Assembly (NCBI RefSeq): GCF_028453695.1
Contig: NC_135772.1
Coordinates: 9,486,001-9,550,000, forward strand
Direction of reading: 5' to 3'
DNA from: Augochlora pura
Lineage: Eukaryota > Arthropoda > Insecta > Hymenoptera > Halictidae
Length of the DNA: 64,000 nucleotides
Part shown: positions 21,279 to 33,391 of the stretch, piece after piece
Layout of the letters: each line of letters begins with the position of its first letter
How positions within the stretch are numbered: position 1 is the stretch's first letter
The notes under the pieces: generated by a model
Seen by the model: only the letters and a program-made list of their open reading frames with translations
Told to the model about the DNA's origin: nothing
The model's database searches: none
Program-made: the position numbers and the translations under genes

Positions 21279-21897
21279 TTAACCAGTTAACTGTGATTGA
21301 CGAGTATACTCGTCATGGAGAAGTGGCAAAATTTTGTGTATTGACGAGTATACTCATCATGCGTATAAATCAGTGGCCATTAGTTATTAGAATTGCAATT
21401 TTTGAGAAAAACAATGTTTAAAATATTTTGAGGCTATGCCGGAATAAAACGAACAAATAGAAAATATAGACAGTTTGAGATGATGTCATGCGTCCCCGTA
21501 TGCACTGGTTGAAAAAATTTACCAGTTCGCGTAATGAATTTATTTATGTGCGATGATAACGTTTTTTCAGATGTTAACCTAAAAGGGGCAAAGGCAAAAG
21601 TGAAAAAGTGGATTTATAAACTAGAAAGCTAACTCGCGAGCAGTGCAGCAACTTTGACTTTTCGGTGATCTTGATCTTCATCTTGCTGTATTAAACCCCA
21701 AACAGTGCTTATTTTAACCAAAGAAGTAAATATTAGTATTAAAATTTTCAATTTTATAATATAAACCCATCTTTTTCATCCAATATCTTACCAGCGCAAG
21801 TTACTCTGTGATTGACGAATATACTCGTCGTGGCTCGATTCTGGCGACACAAAACTATGCGCACTTTTAAACGAGGGGGCCACAGTTAATTGGTTAA
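21279..21897 (+). mobile_element. TTAA element, family F3, long form (619 bp)
   Basis: TTAA at 21279-21282 and 21894-21897, ends TTAACCAGTTAACTGTG and CACAGTTAATTGGTTAA. The perfect palindrome GACGAGTATACTCGTC is at 21299-21314, an imperfect copy at 21343-21358, and the related GACGAATATACTCGTC near the right end. Long copies in opposite orientation are at 30773-31456 and 49318-49957. No transposase frame. Confidence 0.9.
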
Positions 21898-24496
21898 TGA
21901 CCTTTAACATGGCGATCTTGACATATTCTTGACAATTAATAAATGAGGTAAAATTAAAAAGGCCTTAAAAAGATCATGAAAGCGATTTTTAACCACTTGC
22001 GCTATAATGACGTGCCAGATTGTTAATTAATAAAATTATTGCTGTCGTGAGTATTCATTCATATCCGTGTAAAATTCCGGTTGCGAGTGACTTTTGGAAC
22101 ACCCTGTATATAGGTGTTCCATATAACTCGAGCAACGTCCTCCGATTTTTTGTTTACATCGCCGAAAACAAACGAGATATTCAAGACGTCCAAGTCAGGC
22201 GGGACACCCTGTATTATACCATTAGTCCGGTGCCGTGTCTTCGTTATAAAATGAATAAAAGATGGATTTGCTAAGAGTCGTAAATTCATTGTTCTCGTGA
22301 ATCCCATTTCCTTTGCATGGTTTCAAGCATTATTATATACGAGCAAATGTTTAATGGAGTTCATTTATCTGGCTCTGAACTTCAATTATTTGAACGGAAA
22401 ATTATAGATGGGAAAATTAGGTGGATACGTATTATGCGAGTCATGCGGTTGATCCCCAGTAAGTTCATGCAAATGAAATTCGATGGCAAATAGTATTTAG
22501 AACGATTTATTGATAAATATATCGCAGTCTTTATGCAGAATAAAAATTGTGGGCTCTTGGTCCAGGAAATGGGAACATCGTAAAGATTTATTTTCTTGTC
22601 TTGAACCATTTTAATGAGTCATAAATTGACAGCGAATTTATAAAATAGTGGAAGCATTTAGAAAATTTCAGAAAATTATTGTATTATTTGCAACTCGCTA
22701 GAATTATTAAGAAAAGAAACAAATGTTTCTGTAGCTCTCGCATTTAGCAATTAAAGCAGACAATTTTTATTTTCCATAGAAATCCGCAGCCTGGTCGTAA
22801 ATACTGCTATCGAATTGTTAAATTTTTTTAATAGTGTTACTTTATTGTATTCCATCTACTCGTTTTAGTTGTTATTCATTTCGTGGTCGCGAGTTCGCGT
22901 GTAACGAGCAGTCATCAAATTTATAGCGTTGATTAACCAAAAAAAAAAAAATTCATGGCAGTTTCGAAGCAACATTTCCAGGGTGAAGAATGTAGATCGC
23001 AATACACTCTTTGTGATAGGGCACGGATGGGAAAAGCGGGTCGAAAGTCGCGTGCGCGATGTGACCTGGATCGTTTGCCACTTTTCCGTGGATCTACGAT
23101 TTCGCATGGACAACGTAATGGATAATAATGAATGCCTTCTTGGCAATGCTATTAAAATCCACGCAGGACCGCCTTTTATGATCTCGGAGCTGATTTTCTG
23201 TTCGAACGATCGCGAAATTATCTGTGTTTATCTGGAAGCAGACGCGAATAAAGGTGGTATTTGCATTCCGCGCGAAAATTTCAACCTACGGCAAAAAATT
23301 GAAGCAGGCAAAAGACCGAATCGCGTAATATATCTAAACAGTAATGTGTTGATTTACTATACAATATTATGCAATGCGTATGGTGTATAAATTGCGACAG
23401 AATTTTACCACGAATTATGAAATAGAATTGGAGCAACAAATATTTAATTCATGTGGATGAACCTACATATGTATGGTGTCGTATTTATATGTTTTTATAG
23501 ATGAAGGAACTTGTGTACTTTTCTGTCGCAAAAGATTCGAGACTTTCACTCGAAGTGTACCAATCTAAGAAACATTAAACTATGCACCCATAAAATACAA
23601 AGAAGGAACGGTTTTCTTAGGGAGCATCCTTTTCGCGTAATTAAATACTTAATACGAAATTAAGTAATGAATTAAAAATATTGAAAACGAGGAATATATT
23701 TCTAGGAATAATATAATCAAGAGGATGTAAGAAAAGCATGTTATCTACTGATGTATATAACATGTAACAAGTCTAACTATATGTACATTGTACTGGATAA
23801 ATCACAATTTTGTTGGTATATTTCAAGCTTAACGTAAATTTTCAAAGTTAAAAACGTTTAAAAAATGTCAATTTCAGCTTTATCGTAAAAAGAATATCGT
23901 TATTTCATTTATATCAAAAGTTCTACGATTTTGAAATAACGTTGTCGCGTCGTTCATAAAAGTCGGGAAACCAGAGAAACACGAAGTCAACAATAATTTG
24001 CTTAAATTTCGCGATCCTGTATTTGAGTTAAAGAAAGTGAAACGTGCATATATTGTTATCAAAAAGAAACAGACTAAAAAAAAAAAATAAGAAACAGTTA
24101 TACGATACGAGTGTAGTTGAAATTAAGATTCATCGTCTGAAATGAATGACCGCTACTGTAAACGCGTGTCAGTTATCAACGCGGGTGTATTAGAGCGACG
24201 CTAAGAATCGGCGAGGAGCAAACAAGTAAAGAGGTGTGTGGGAGCGGAGGAAAAGGTAGCAGAAAGCGCGCGAGGGGCTAGGTAAAAGGAAACGCGGGTA
24301 GGAGAGCGGCGGAGGTGAATGCGAACGGGCAACACAGGGTGTGTCGCGAATGAATGCGAACCGGCGCCATTTTGAAAGGGTACGGGAATTAATGGCGATA
24401 GGAAAAAGTAGATTGCGAAAACGCGACCATTAAGGATTCATCATCCGGTGTAGTCGGCTAGTCCAGGATAGCCGATGAGAAAATCGAGAAAATATA
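21898..24496. other. unassigned sequence with repeat fragments
   Basis: Near 21990-22025 there is a likely F2 end fragment (TTAACCACTTGCGCTATAA). At 22094-22216 a segment is bracketed by ACACCCTGTAT motifs with an internal inverted GGTGTTCCA, probably another decayed repeat. A 153-codon frame at 22929-23390 (+), beginning after an A run, is the longest unassigned open frame. It has no motif known to me and no composition cue, so I do not call it a gene. Confidence 0.4.
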
Positions 24497-25776
24497 TTAG
24501 GAGTATAAATAAGTTTCCGCCGTTTCACAAAAAATAGCGCCACTAGTATGTTATGGTTGAAATTGTCTGTTGTAAAACGTTATATCGTAAGGTTGGACAT
24601 CTGGCTACAACATAACCTGAAAATATTAGCGATTTTCTATCAGCATCATATATCTTTTTTCGTGCGAAAATGACGAGTTTTGAGCCGAATAAGCGTCATT
24701 TGCGGGAGCTTTTGATTTGCTTCTTTAATTTGAAGAAATATACAGCCGAGGCGCGTCGATTGCTTGTAGAAGCATATGGCGAGGCTGCCTTAAGTGAGAG
24801 AAGTTGCCGTGAGTGGTTTCACAAGTTTAAGAACGGTGAATTTGACGTCGAAGACAAAGAACGTAGCAGAAGGCCGAAAGTGTACGAAAACGCGGAATTC
24901 GAAACATTATTAGATGAAGATTCATGCCAAACGCAAGAAGCACTTGCACTTACATTAGGAGTGACTCAACCAGCAATTTCACATCGCTTAAAATCATTGG
25001 AAATGATTCAAAACAAGGAAACTGGGTTCCATATGAACTGAAGCCCAGAAACCGCCGATTTTTCACATGTGAAATGCTGCTTGCCAGGCATAAACGAAAG
25101 GGTTTTTTGCATCGCATAGTCACTGGTGATGAAAAATGGATCCACTACGATAACTCAAAGAAGAAAAAATCATGGGGACCACCTGGCCATGCTTCAACAT
25201 CGACAGCCAAGCCGAACATTCATGGAAAAAAGCTCATGTTGTGTATTTGGTGGGATCAGCTTGGTGTCGTGTATTATGAATTGCTCAAACCGAATGAAAC
25301 CATTACTGGGGCTCTCCACCGAACACAGTTGATGAGATTGAGCCGAGTACTCAAGGAAAAACGTGCCCGCTGCTACTCCAGACACGACAAAGTTATTCTT
25401 CTGCATGATAATGCTCGTCCACGTGTTGCGGCGCCGGTCAAAACCTACCTGGAAACACTCAATTGGGAAGTTTTACTTCACCCGCCGTATTCACCAGGCA
25501 TTGCTCCTTCTGATTACTACCCGTTTCGATCGATGGCGCATGACCTTTCTGAGCAACACTTCATATCTTATGAAGATACAATAAATTGGGTCGATTTGTG
25601 GATAGCTTCAAAAGATGAAGCATTCTTCCGACGCGGTATCCGTATGCTGCCAGAAAGATGGGAAAAAGTAGTTGCTAGCGATGGACAATACTTCGAATAA
25701 AACATTAGGTACCGTTTTTTCACAATAAATGCCCAATTTTTTATGAAAAACGGCGGAAACTTATTTATACTCCTAA
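24497..25776 (+). mobile_element. near-complete mariner transposon (1280 bp)
   Basis: The ends TTAGGAGTATAAATAAGTTT and AAACTTATTTATACTCCTAA are perfect 20-bp inverted repeats, and similarity extends further to CCGCCGTTT. They are flanked by TA at 24495-24496 and 25777-25778. It carries a transposase interrupted by one evident frameshift. The length is normal for a full mariner. It is the best preserved element in the window. Confidence 0.95.
24670..25700 (+). pseudogene. mariner transposase, nearly intact (DD34D), one frameshift
   Basis: It starts at the ATG at 24670 (MTSFEPNKRHLRELLICFF). The N-terminal DNA-binding half contains two helix-turn-helix regions (AALSERSCREWFHKF and TQEALALTLGVTQPAISHRL). 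Near 25010 the frame slips within the run CAAAACAAGG, consistent with loss of one A. The second frame then continues to the stop at 25700 with GNWVPYELKPR, GDEKWIHYDN (first Asp), LLHDNARPRVA (second Asp), and HPPYSPGIAPSDYY (third Asp, 34 residues after the second). It ends in WEKVVASDGQYFE. The His after the DNARP block is replaced by Arg, and the linker after ELKPR looks slightly short. No other stop is seen. The sequence resembles irritans/mellifera-type mariners, from general knowledge of the family. Confidence 0.93.
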
Positions 25777-26058
25777 TATGCTGCATATGATAAAGTCAGT
25801 TTTAGATCTACTAGTTAGTGAGCTACTCGCGGTTGCAATGGCATTAAAATGGCGCGAAAAGTCGGCAACGATGCGAATGCCAAGTCGGTATGATTTGCAT
25901 AAAAAGCAATGTGCTAGGCTTGTCTTGAACGTGGGGACCAATTTGGCATAGCGGGCAACCATAGTTTGGTTTGGCCACGTGACATTGTTCGGGGAAAAAA
26001 CGTATGCATTGTTGTACGAAGGTTGGCTGATCTGTTGTGCTTGTTCAGAATGTACATA
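25777..26058. other. spacer
   Basis: Between a mariner and a small TA element. No gene recognised. Confidence 0.4.
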
Positions 26059-26404
26059 CACTCGCGTCGGAAAGTATGTTAACTCTTTCCAGTCGGAGCC
26101 ATTTCAACCGGAAATCCAAAATATTTCTTCAGACTTATAGTGTTTCATTTGATATAACTTAGTGCGTTTTATACATTACGGAATTGAATTTTGCGACTCG
26201 CGCAACAGTTAACAGCTGTTAACAGTTTGTTGAATATAAGTAAGTTTGATAAAACTTATTTTGAAACGCGACATAATAATTTTTAGCGGCGTCTTGGAGT
26301 CACCACTCGACCGCAAAGGGTTAACACTTGTTCAAGTGATTCGAACCAATTTTAAAAACTTGATTCCATCTGAAAAAGTATTAACATACTTTCCGACGCG
26401 AGTG
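26059..26404. mobile_element. tiny TA-flanked inverted-repeat element with nested F5
   Basis: The 24-bp ends begin CACTCGCGTCGGAAAGTATG and end CATACTTTCCGACGCGAGTG (perfect inverted repeats), flanked by TA at 26057-26058 and 26405-26406. Without the nested TTAA element (26079-26324) the original unit is only about 100 bp. TA target and size suggest a Tc1/mariner-superfamily MITE. Confidence 0.88.
26079..26324 (+). mobile_element. TTAA element, family F5 (246 bp), nested
   Basis: TTAA at 26079-26082 and 26321-26324. The left end has TTAACTCTTTCCAGTCGGAG and the right end has CACTCGACCGCAAAGGGTTAA-type sequence. It is inserted at the inner edge of the left inverted repeat of the surrounding TA element, which supplied the TTAA. 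Relatives: 32813-33060, 35127-35384, 42524-44059. Confidence 0.88.
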
Positions 26405-28407
26405 TATGCATGTTAACATCAACGGAGCAGTAAACTGTGAAGTAGCATGAGTAGGCTACGATTTTTTGTTATTATGATGAAGAAAATGATTAGGTGAAAC
26501 ACAAAGCTGTGTAAACTATATTAACTGTATGCACACAATTAGGGAGATATTTAAGAATTCTGCATTCTCATTTCATTCTTGTTTCCGACGACTGACTTGA
26601 AAAATTTTCAATTTACGTGAGATAAGTCCTTGTTTTTGAAGTTTAAGTGATAATCAAGAAAATATAAATCATGACAAAAAGCATATGATAGTTAGGTAAT
26701 ACACTATTAAAAGTTCTTTGTATATTTTCTTACATATGCTACGATTCTTGGCGAATCTTATGTAATTAGCGCGTATCTTTGATCACGCAGGTGCTACGAA
26801 ATTAACAAGCTGACTTCCAGAATGGGCTCACATCCGCGAAAAAGATTTTGCACGTTCTGCCGAATAAATATTTAGTTAAGATAATTGTCCGAATAATTTC
26901 TTTTTAGATGGATATTTTCTTCGTGTAACGATAATTCGTTGTTTGTCATAAATAATAATTCTTTGTTCGAATCTAATTGCGTATTTGTGTCCATCGTAAA
27001 GACGAATTGTGAAATGTCTTCATAAATATTGATAACAAATGAATATTGGTCCGCTTATTTTTTGCTATAGAAGAATCATCAGAAAATGTTTCATCAATAT
27101 CACTAACCTCTCCTTTTGAAGTTCCAAGGTAGCAGCTGGAACTGCAACCATTTAGCTGTCGCTCACTGTATAATCAAATTACTAGGTAGCACGTGAAACC
27201 GAAATAAAAGTGGAAAGAAATTCGGGCAAAATTGCTGAAAACACAAAGACGGTATTCGCGGAACAGCGCTAAGGTTTCGCAACACCGGCTGCATATTAGA
27301 CACTCGTTACCTATCGTGATATTCTAAAAGCGGCGTGCGCGCAGAGGCCACGCGGCAAGATGAGCGACGCGGATGGAAAGAAAGACGTTTCCTCTTTTCG
27401 CCGAAACTTGCGAAAGGGACACGACACCGGGACAGCACACCGAACGTTTACGCACGAACAGGAAGTTGAGACGGTCAAGCGAGTGCATATTTTACGTGCT
27501 CTTTTCAAAGCTTTTTTAACGAGGACGAGCCGAAGCGAGAGGGGGAGGGGGGTGAGGGGACGATTCGAGTGTCGGGAGTGGAAGGAATCGAAGGATCGTG
27601 TCGGGCTCCGGAGATCCCTGTACATTGGCCAGTGCGCGCGGGCTGTTTCCTTGAATTCGAATACATAATGATTCCGGAAAGTTTTGTGCCTCGTGTACAG
27701 CACTCGTTTGTATCGCGATCTCTACCGCGAACGATGATAGGCTCTTGACAGACCTGTCCGTCTTGCACCGCACGGTCCCGTGGGTCGCTGACCCTCGTTT
27801 ACCAACGTGGCTCGCACTGTGGTCGGTACCATGTGCTCCATGCAATTTTATTTAACTACATGACGCGCTACGGAGTGGCTGTGTCTAACTTTATTAAAAC
27901 CCCGCGTTTGGAGCATTAATTTCACTACGAGCATCATTTAATTAAGGGGAGGTTCCGGTCTAGGACGTTAAAAGGAAGGTCGTTTTTAACATCTTTTTTT
28001 TTTATATCAACAGTACATAAGACGATATTATTTATTTTTTATATTTGTGATTTTATTACGTATTTTTGAGAATATAAGAAAAATTATGTAATTTGCTGTG
28101 TTGTGTAATTACTGAAAATGAACGTGCTTCAATCCATAGGGCATGTCGAAAATTCTCTTTGAAAGGAGGAATGTTTAGTTCCTCGATTGTAAATCAGAAA
28201 CTGAACGTAAAATATATTCTTAAACTGCATGAAATTTCCGTAACAGCGAATCTATTCAAATATGAAAACTCCTTGTTTGTTCATCATTTTTTAATAGTTT
28301 AAATTCAGACATTTTTGTTAATTTACCACCATTTCACATTACTTAAAAATGAGTGAAGTCGGAGAATCTTGGGATATTATTGGATCATTGCCTTTGAGAA
28401 ATCATTG
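26405..28407. other. unassigned sequence with a GC-rich segment at about 27240-27860
   Basis: The GC-rich part has overlapping open frames on both strands (27311-27845) rich in Arg/Ser/Pro, with no domain. I regard these as consequences of composition. The flanking DNA is AT-rich with nothing recognised. Confidence 0.4.
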
Positions 28408-28469
28408 CCTTGATTTCAACAGATTTCTCTTATAAGCAATGAGGGTACGAATACTTATGGGACTGACTG
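28408..28469 (+). mobile_element. right-end fragment of the 7099-type Tc1 element
   Basis: About 62 bp matching the last part of the Tc1 at 7099-8770, ending ATACTTATGGGACTGACTG and followed by TA (28470-28471). No left end is present. Confidence 0.82.
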
Positions 28470-28774
28470 TACAAAAATACTATAAAACAAGTTTAAATTT
28501 CATGTCTGCGAGACTAGAATTAAGATAGCAATAACAATATAGGTACATATATAATAATAAATTGATTGATATACACTTACAATAATAAGTTTTCGGATAC
28601 ACATATACAATGATAAATTATCATTAAACCACAGGCAAGAAAGTTTTATTATATCGTGGTGTTAAGTCTAACATTAAGGGAATCTATTTTAACCATAAAG
28701 TGTTAAGAGTTACTGAAAACGCTCGATAAAGCATTCCAATTGGAGTTAGTCGATGTGACTTGCGGACAGTAGTA
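28470..28774. other. AT-rich spacer
   Basis: Spacer between two element remnants. Nothing recognised. Confidence 0.4.
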
Positions 28775-29370
28775 TTGGTGCATATGAAATGTCAGATGTT
28801 TAAGTGAATATATGAAACTGTATATCTTTTTTCAAAAGTTGTTGTTTTAATCAAAATATGCCCCGTTTGCTTCGCTACACCTTTCTCAACGAGATTTCAA
28901 TACAGAAATGCCTGTCTGAAACAAATTCTGATCTTTAGAATTAATAAACTCCGACATGGAATATTTCACAATTGACTATTTCACAATTGTCTTCATTTAT
29001 ATATTATTGAGCCCGTAAAACCTGTCCTAAATGTTTCAAATAGTGAAAGTCGGTTGGCGAAAGATCTATATTTTATGAAATTTTATATTTTACTTCATTT
29101 AATTTCGCAATTGTTTTGTACGACGTATGCGCAGTTTCTATGGGCTAAACAATATGTAAATGGAGACAGTCTGAAAAATTCCATCTTACAGTTTATTGAT
29201 CCGAAATATCAGAATTTCTTGAAGACAGACATCTACGAATTAAACTCGCATTGGGAAAAGTGCATTGAAACAAATCGGGCACATTTTGATTAAATCAATA
29301 GCTTTTGAAAAAAGATATGCAGTTTTATGTACTCACTTAAAAGTCCGCTATTTCATATGCACCAACCTAA
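28775..29370 (+). mobile_element. internally deleted mariner element (596 bp)
   Basis: The ends TTGGTGCATATGAAATGTC and TTTCATATGCACCAACCTAA are flanked by TA (28773-28774 and 29371-29372). It retains the C-terminal end of a transposase. Smaller relatives with the same ends are at 33392-33542 and 61826-62349. Confidence 0.85.
29054..29293 (+). pseudogene. mariner transposase C-terminal remnant
   Basis: The frame gives FIDPKYQNFLKTDIYELNSH followed by WEKCIETNRAHFD and a stop. This is the usual C-terminal pattern of mariner transposases (a segment ending in W-x-K-C/V-I-x-x-N-x-x-x-F). The catalytic core is absent. The ATG at 29054 is fortuitous and the N-terminal part of the frame is not transposase-like. 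Confidence 0.78.
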
Positions 29371-30772
29371 TAATATGAAAAATTAGAACAAATCACGTCG
29401 ATATCACAGGATCATCAATGCAAAAAGAACTCTCTTTCTCTCTCCTATGGAATCCAAGAGTAGAGTAATTTTTCCCATTAGTACCGAGTTTTTGGGGATG
29501 TGTCGCGCGTCACAAGCATCCGTTGTCAGAGAAACTCGGTCGGGGTTCAGGAATCATCTTCGGCGTGCACGCGCGTCCAAATTTTGACGGATCACCCTAT
29601 AGACAGGGGAGCATGAAAAAGCACGTTGCTCTAGTGGGGTGGGGGCGTAAGTTGCCTAGCGACCAGCCCTGGAAACCCACCACCGTAGACCCCGCGTGGC
29701 GCACTCTGCACCACCATCACCACTGATTTCTTCGAAACACCTTCGGCCGCGTATTTTTAGTAATAACGAACAAATTCTAAATCCGTCGGGAGAACCGACC
29801 GCTCTTTGAAGAACTTTCTTCCGCCTCGTACTAAGCCTAGACCTACGGTGCCGGTTACTGTGGGGTGACCAATTACTGTGCGTTATGCCTTTATTTTTGG
29901 GCATAATCAACTTTGCATCGAAGAAGATACGTCAAGTTTTTTGTATTCTTCTATTCTATTTATGTGTGACTAAAAAACATTTAATACATCCGATTCGATA
30001 AGTATAAAGTTACTTATGTCAAGCGATTAATCACCAAACAGCGTCACTGGCCTAATACGAACCTAAGGCTCGATAAACAGGATCTGACCCCAGTTTCACC
30101 GCTCAGATATACTAAAAGATGTCCAAATGTTAAAGACACGTGATAATGTGTTAACTTTTGATTTAAAATGTGTTGCATTAATAAATGTATATATATAAAA
30201 GAAAAATATTATTTGCGTGTCTTCAATCGTTGTGCGTTATAAATTGCACGACACTTGAATCACACACCTTATTATATAAAGCAAGAAATAAAGAATTCCA
30301 GCGTGTCCGAATATTGATGAGAGTGACTGAGCAGATGTAAATAATTATTAACAACGATCGCGATCGATGAGCGAATATTAGCGAACCCATCTGTTTCTCT
30401 GGAGTCTGCGGTTCTATTCGCTTGCTAGTGAAAGTACTCCCTTGACAGGAACACAGTTTCGCCCATGAATCGATTTGATCCTTGAACCTCGATCCTTCAA
30501 AGGTTTCGAGGGACAGAAAGCAAATGGAAATGGCGACTCCGTGCGACCGCGCCGAATCTCGACGTTTTCAGGCGAGCGAACGTAGTAGGTGACGTAGGTG
30601 TTGCGTGAAATATCTGATTTTATAATGCCAATCTTGTTGATCGTTTTTGCGAAGATTGTTCTACGCCCGTGGGTGTGTCGCGTTACATTGCATCACGTGG
30701 AATTTGCTCTTTAAGGTTTGGCCTGTGCTTTTCATTTGAACAACAGAGCTGGGAGTTTGTGTTCAAAGGAAA
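29371..30772. other. unassigned sequence
   Basis: The stretch 29500-29760 is moderately GC-rich with a Gly/His frame of no known family. A small inverted motif CGATCGCGATCG lies near 30356. No gene recognised. Confidence 0.4.
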
Positions 30773-31456
30773 TTAACCAGTTAACAGTGGCGCCCTCATT
30801 TCAAAGTGCGCACAGTTTTGTGTCGCCAGAATCGAGCCACGACGAGTATATTCGTCAATCATAGAGCAAGTTGCGCTGGTAAGATATTGGATGAAAAAGA
30901 TGGGTTTATTTTATAAAAATAATATTTACGCGCTTGAAATTCTTACGTTGCACTGTACTTATTTGATAAGAACCGCCGACACTTGGTAAGATATGCACTG
31001 ACACACACTTTTTGGGGTCTGATACAGCAAGATGAAGATCAAGATCACCGAAAATTCAAAGTTGCTGCACTTCTCACGAGTTAGCTTTCTAGTTTATAAA
31101 TCCACTTTTTCACTTTTGCCTTTGCCCCTTTTAGGTTAACATCTGAAAAAACGTTATCATCGCACATAAATAAATTCATTATGCGAACTGGTAAACTTTT
31201 TCAACCAGTGCATACGGGGACGCATGACATCATCTCAAACTGTTTATATTTTCTATTTGTTTGTTTTATTCCGGCATAGCCTCAAAATATTCTACACATC
31301 TTGAAATTTGAGAATATGTTTTGTTTTTCTCAAAAATTGCAATTCTAATAGCTAATGGTCACTGATTTATACGCATGACGAGTATACTCGACAATACACA
31401 AAATTTTGCCACTTCTCCATGACGAGTATACTCGTCAATCACAGTTAACTGGTTAA
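30773..31456 (-). mobile_element. TTAA element, family F3, long form (684 bp)
   Basis: Inverted copy of 21279-21897. TTAA at 30773-30776 and 31453-31456, ends TTAACCAGTTAACAGTG and CACAGTTAACTGGTTAA. Palindromes of the GACGAGTATACTCGTC type lie near 31377-31392 and 31422-31437. It has a longer version of the 30915-31010 region than 49318-49957. Non-coding. Confidence 0.9.
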
Positions 31457-32812
31457 AAGATAAATTCTTACAATGAAAATCTTGAAAATTGAAGAGCAAA
31501 AGACGACTAAAGTGTGAAAAGGCGGTACTTTAGGAATTTGTCCAAGTGTCTATTGTAATAAGATTAAGAAATTAGCGATTCGTTGACCCAAATGCGTGCA
31601 TTTGCAATCTGAATCGCTTGCGGACCCACGCTTTGTAACAATCATGTCGCCGGTCGAATACGAAGTGGTGAAATCTGGTGTTGCATGAATAACACGACAT
31701 TATCGGGCCGTTGCTGTTTTAGATAGGGACAATAATAAATAATAATAAAGGTAATAAATAATGAAACGTTCAAAGTATAAAGCGGAAATGGGTGAAATAT
31801 CGCTCGGGGATCTTTCGTGTAACTAATTTTGAGAGGCGTACGTGGGTTAAACCGGTTGTTAATTTTATCTCGCATGTCCGTGCCGATCATTCATCATTGA
31901 ACATTTCTGTTCGGATTACACGAGCAATCTATTCCAATCTATTTCAAACGGAGCAAATAAAAATGCGCCCCGCGTTTGTCGCGGATTCGACGCAGGCGTA
32001 AAAGTGTCGTTAATGCTTTATCGTGGCACATAAAAATAGCGCAGCGTACGTAAAAGATTATATTTCCATGCAGTTTGTCTTTGCCCTCAAGCAAAACGGA
32101 ATCCATTAAAATACCATCACCGACGATAGTACTTGAGGATCTGCACTACAGAAAAATTCGGCGGATGTAATACACGCGTTCTTAATACGATTAAGAACTA
32201 TTGTTCGTTTATGACATTTCGATCATTTCGAATACTTTTCTTCATCTTCTCTTCGTCATTCGATTTTTGCGAGAGTCAGAAAAGGGAAGTGGTACAGTGA
32301 GTTTTCAATTTTCTTCTGTTGCAACGCATTTTTCATTAAAAAAATTTTAAATTGCAACGCTAGGAAAAGCGTGTTTACTCCTCTCGCGAACTTATTTCTT
32401 TTCAAGGTAATTCTATACAAAATTAGGTGCATTTATTGCGCATTAACTCGCATCTTTTATTGCTTCTTCTGCTTGTTGGTGTCCAACTATATTTTTAAAA
32501 TACAATGCAGTAAGCTTACGAAAGAATGTATAATTACTATCGTATAGTGCATTCAATAGAAATCTAGATTTACTAGTTACATTAATAATCAAAGAGTTAT
32601 CTTTAAAAGTTCTTTATATCTGACACGTTATTGCTTTCATATACGAGACCCTCGGAACATGACAATTTTAAAAAAGACCGCTAAAAGAAACCGTAGAGAA
32701 AAGTGATAGTTGAACAGTTGACGAAAAATAAATTACTCTAAACGGTCAAGCTGATTACGAAGAAAGTTATAACGCAAAATATTAACTTTAACGTACAGGC
32801 TGAACAATAGGT
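31457..32812. other. unassigned AT-rich sequence
   Basis: No gene recognised. Frames at 31642-31890 (-) and 31792-32001 (+) have no motif. Confidence 0.4.
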
Positions 32813-33060
32813 TTAACCCATTGCGGTCGAGTGGCGACTCTAAGGCGTCGCTAAAATTGATCATGCTATGTATCAAAATCATTTTTATCTTGTTTCTTTA
32901 TATTTAGAAAATTGTTAAGAGCTGTTACATGTTGCACGGGTCACAAAATGCAATTCCATAATATATAAAATGCTCCAAGTTGTATAAAATGGCAATGCTG
33001 CAAGTCTAAATAAATAATCTTGGATTTCCACTTAAAATAGCTCCGACTGAAAAGGGTTAA
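32813..33060 (-). mobile_element. TTAA element, family F5 (248 bp)
   Basis: TTAA at 32813-32816 and 33057-33060. The left end TTAACCCATTGCGGTCGAGT and right end CTCCGACTGAAAAGGGTTAA are the inverted arrangement of 26079-26324. Non-coding. Confidence 0.85.
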
Positions 33061-33391
33061 CATACAAAGTGTTACCGATGAACTTACAACGACTGTGCTG
33101 CTGTAGAAACAAATTTCATATGCACATATGGAAAAAGGCAAAAAGAAAATTAATTTTTTGCAAACGCCAAAACGTTTATTTTTAAGAACCCATTTTTAAG
33201 TCTGTGAATTTCGATACATTTAGTTTTTCCTTCGTCACGAAGAAGTGGAATTTTTTCCTTTATTTTTCAGTAGATTGTAAAACACTACATATCTCAATTT
33301 TTAAAGGTGTATCTACTTTTAATTATGATTTCAAAAAACTGAACCTCATACTAGACACTTTTACGTTATACTTACTTTCGCGAGTGAAATA
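33061..33391. other. AT-rich spacer
   Basis: Contains a 63-codon frame (33204-33395) without recognisable features. Confidence 0.4.
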
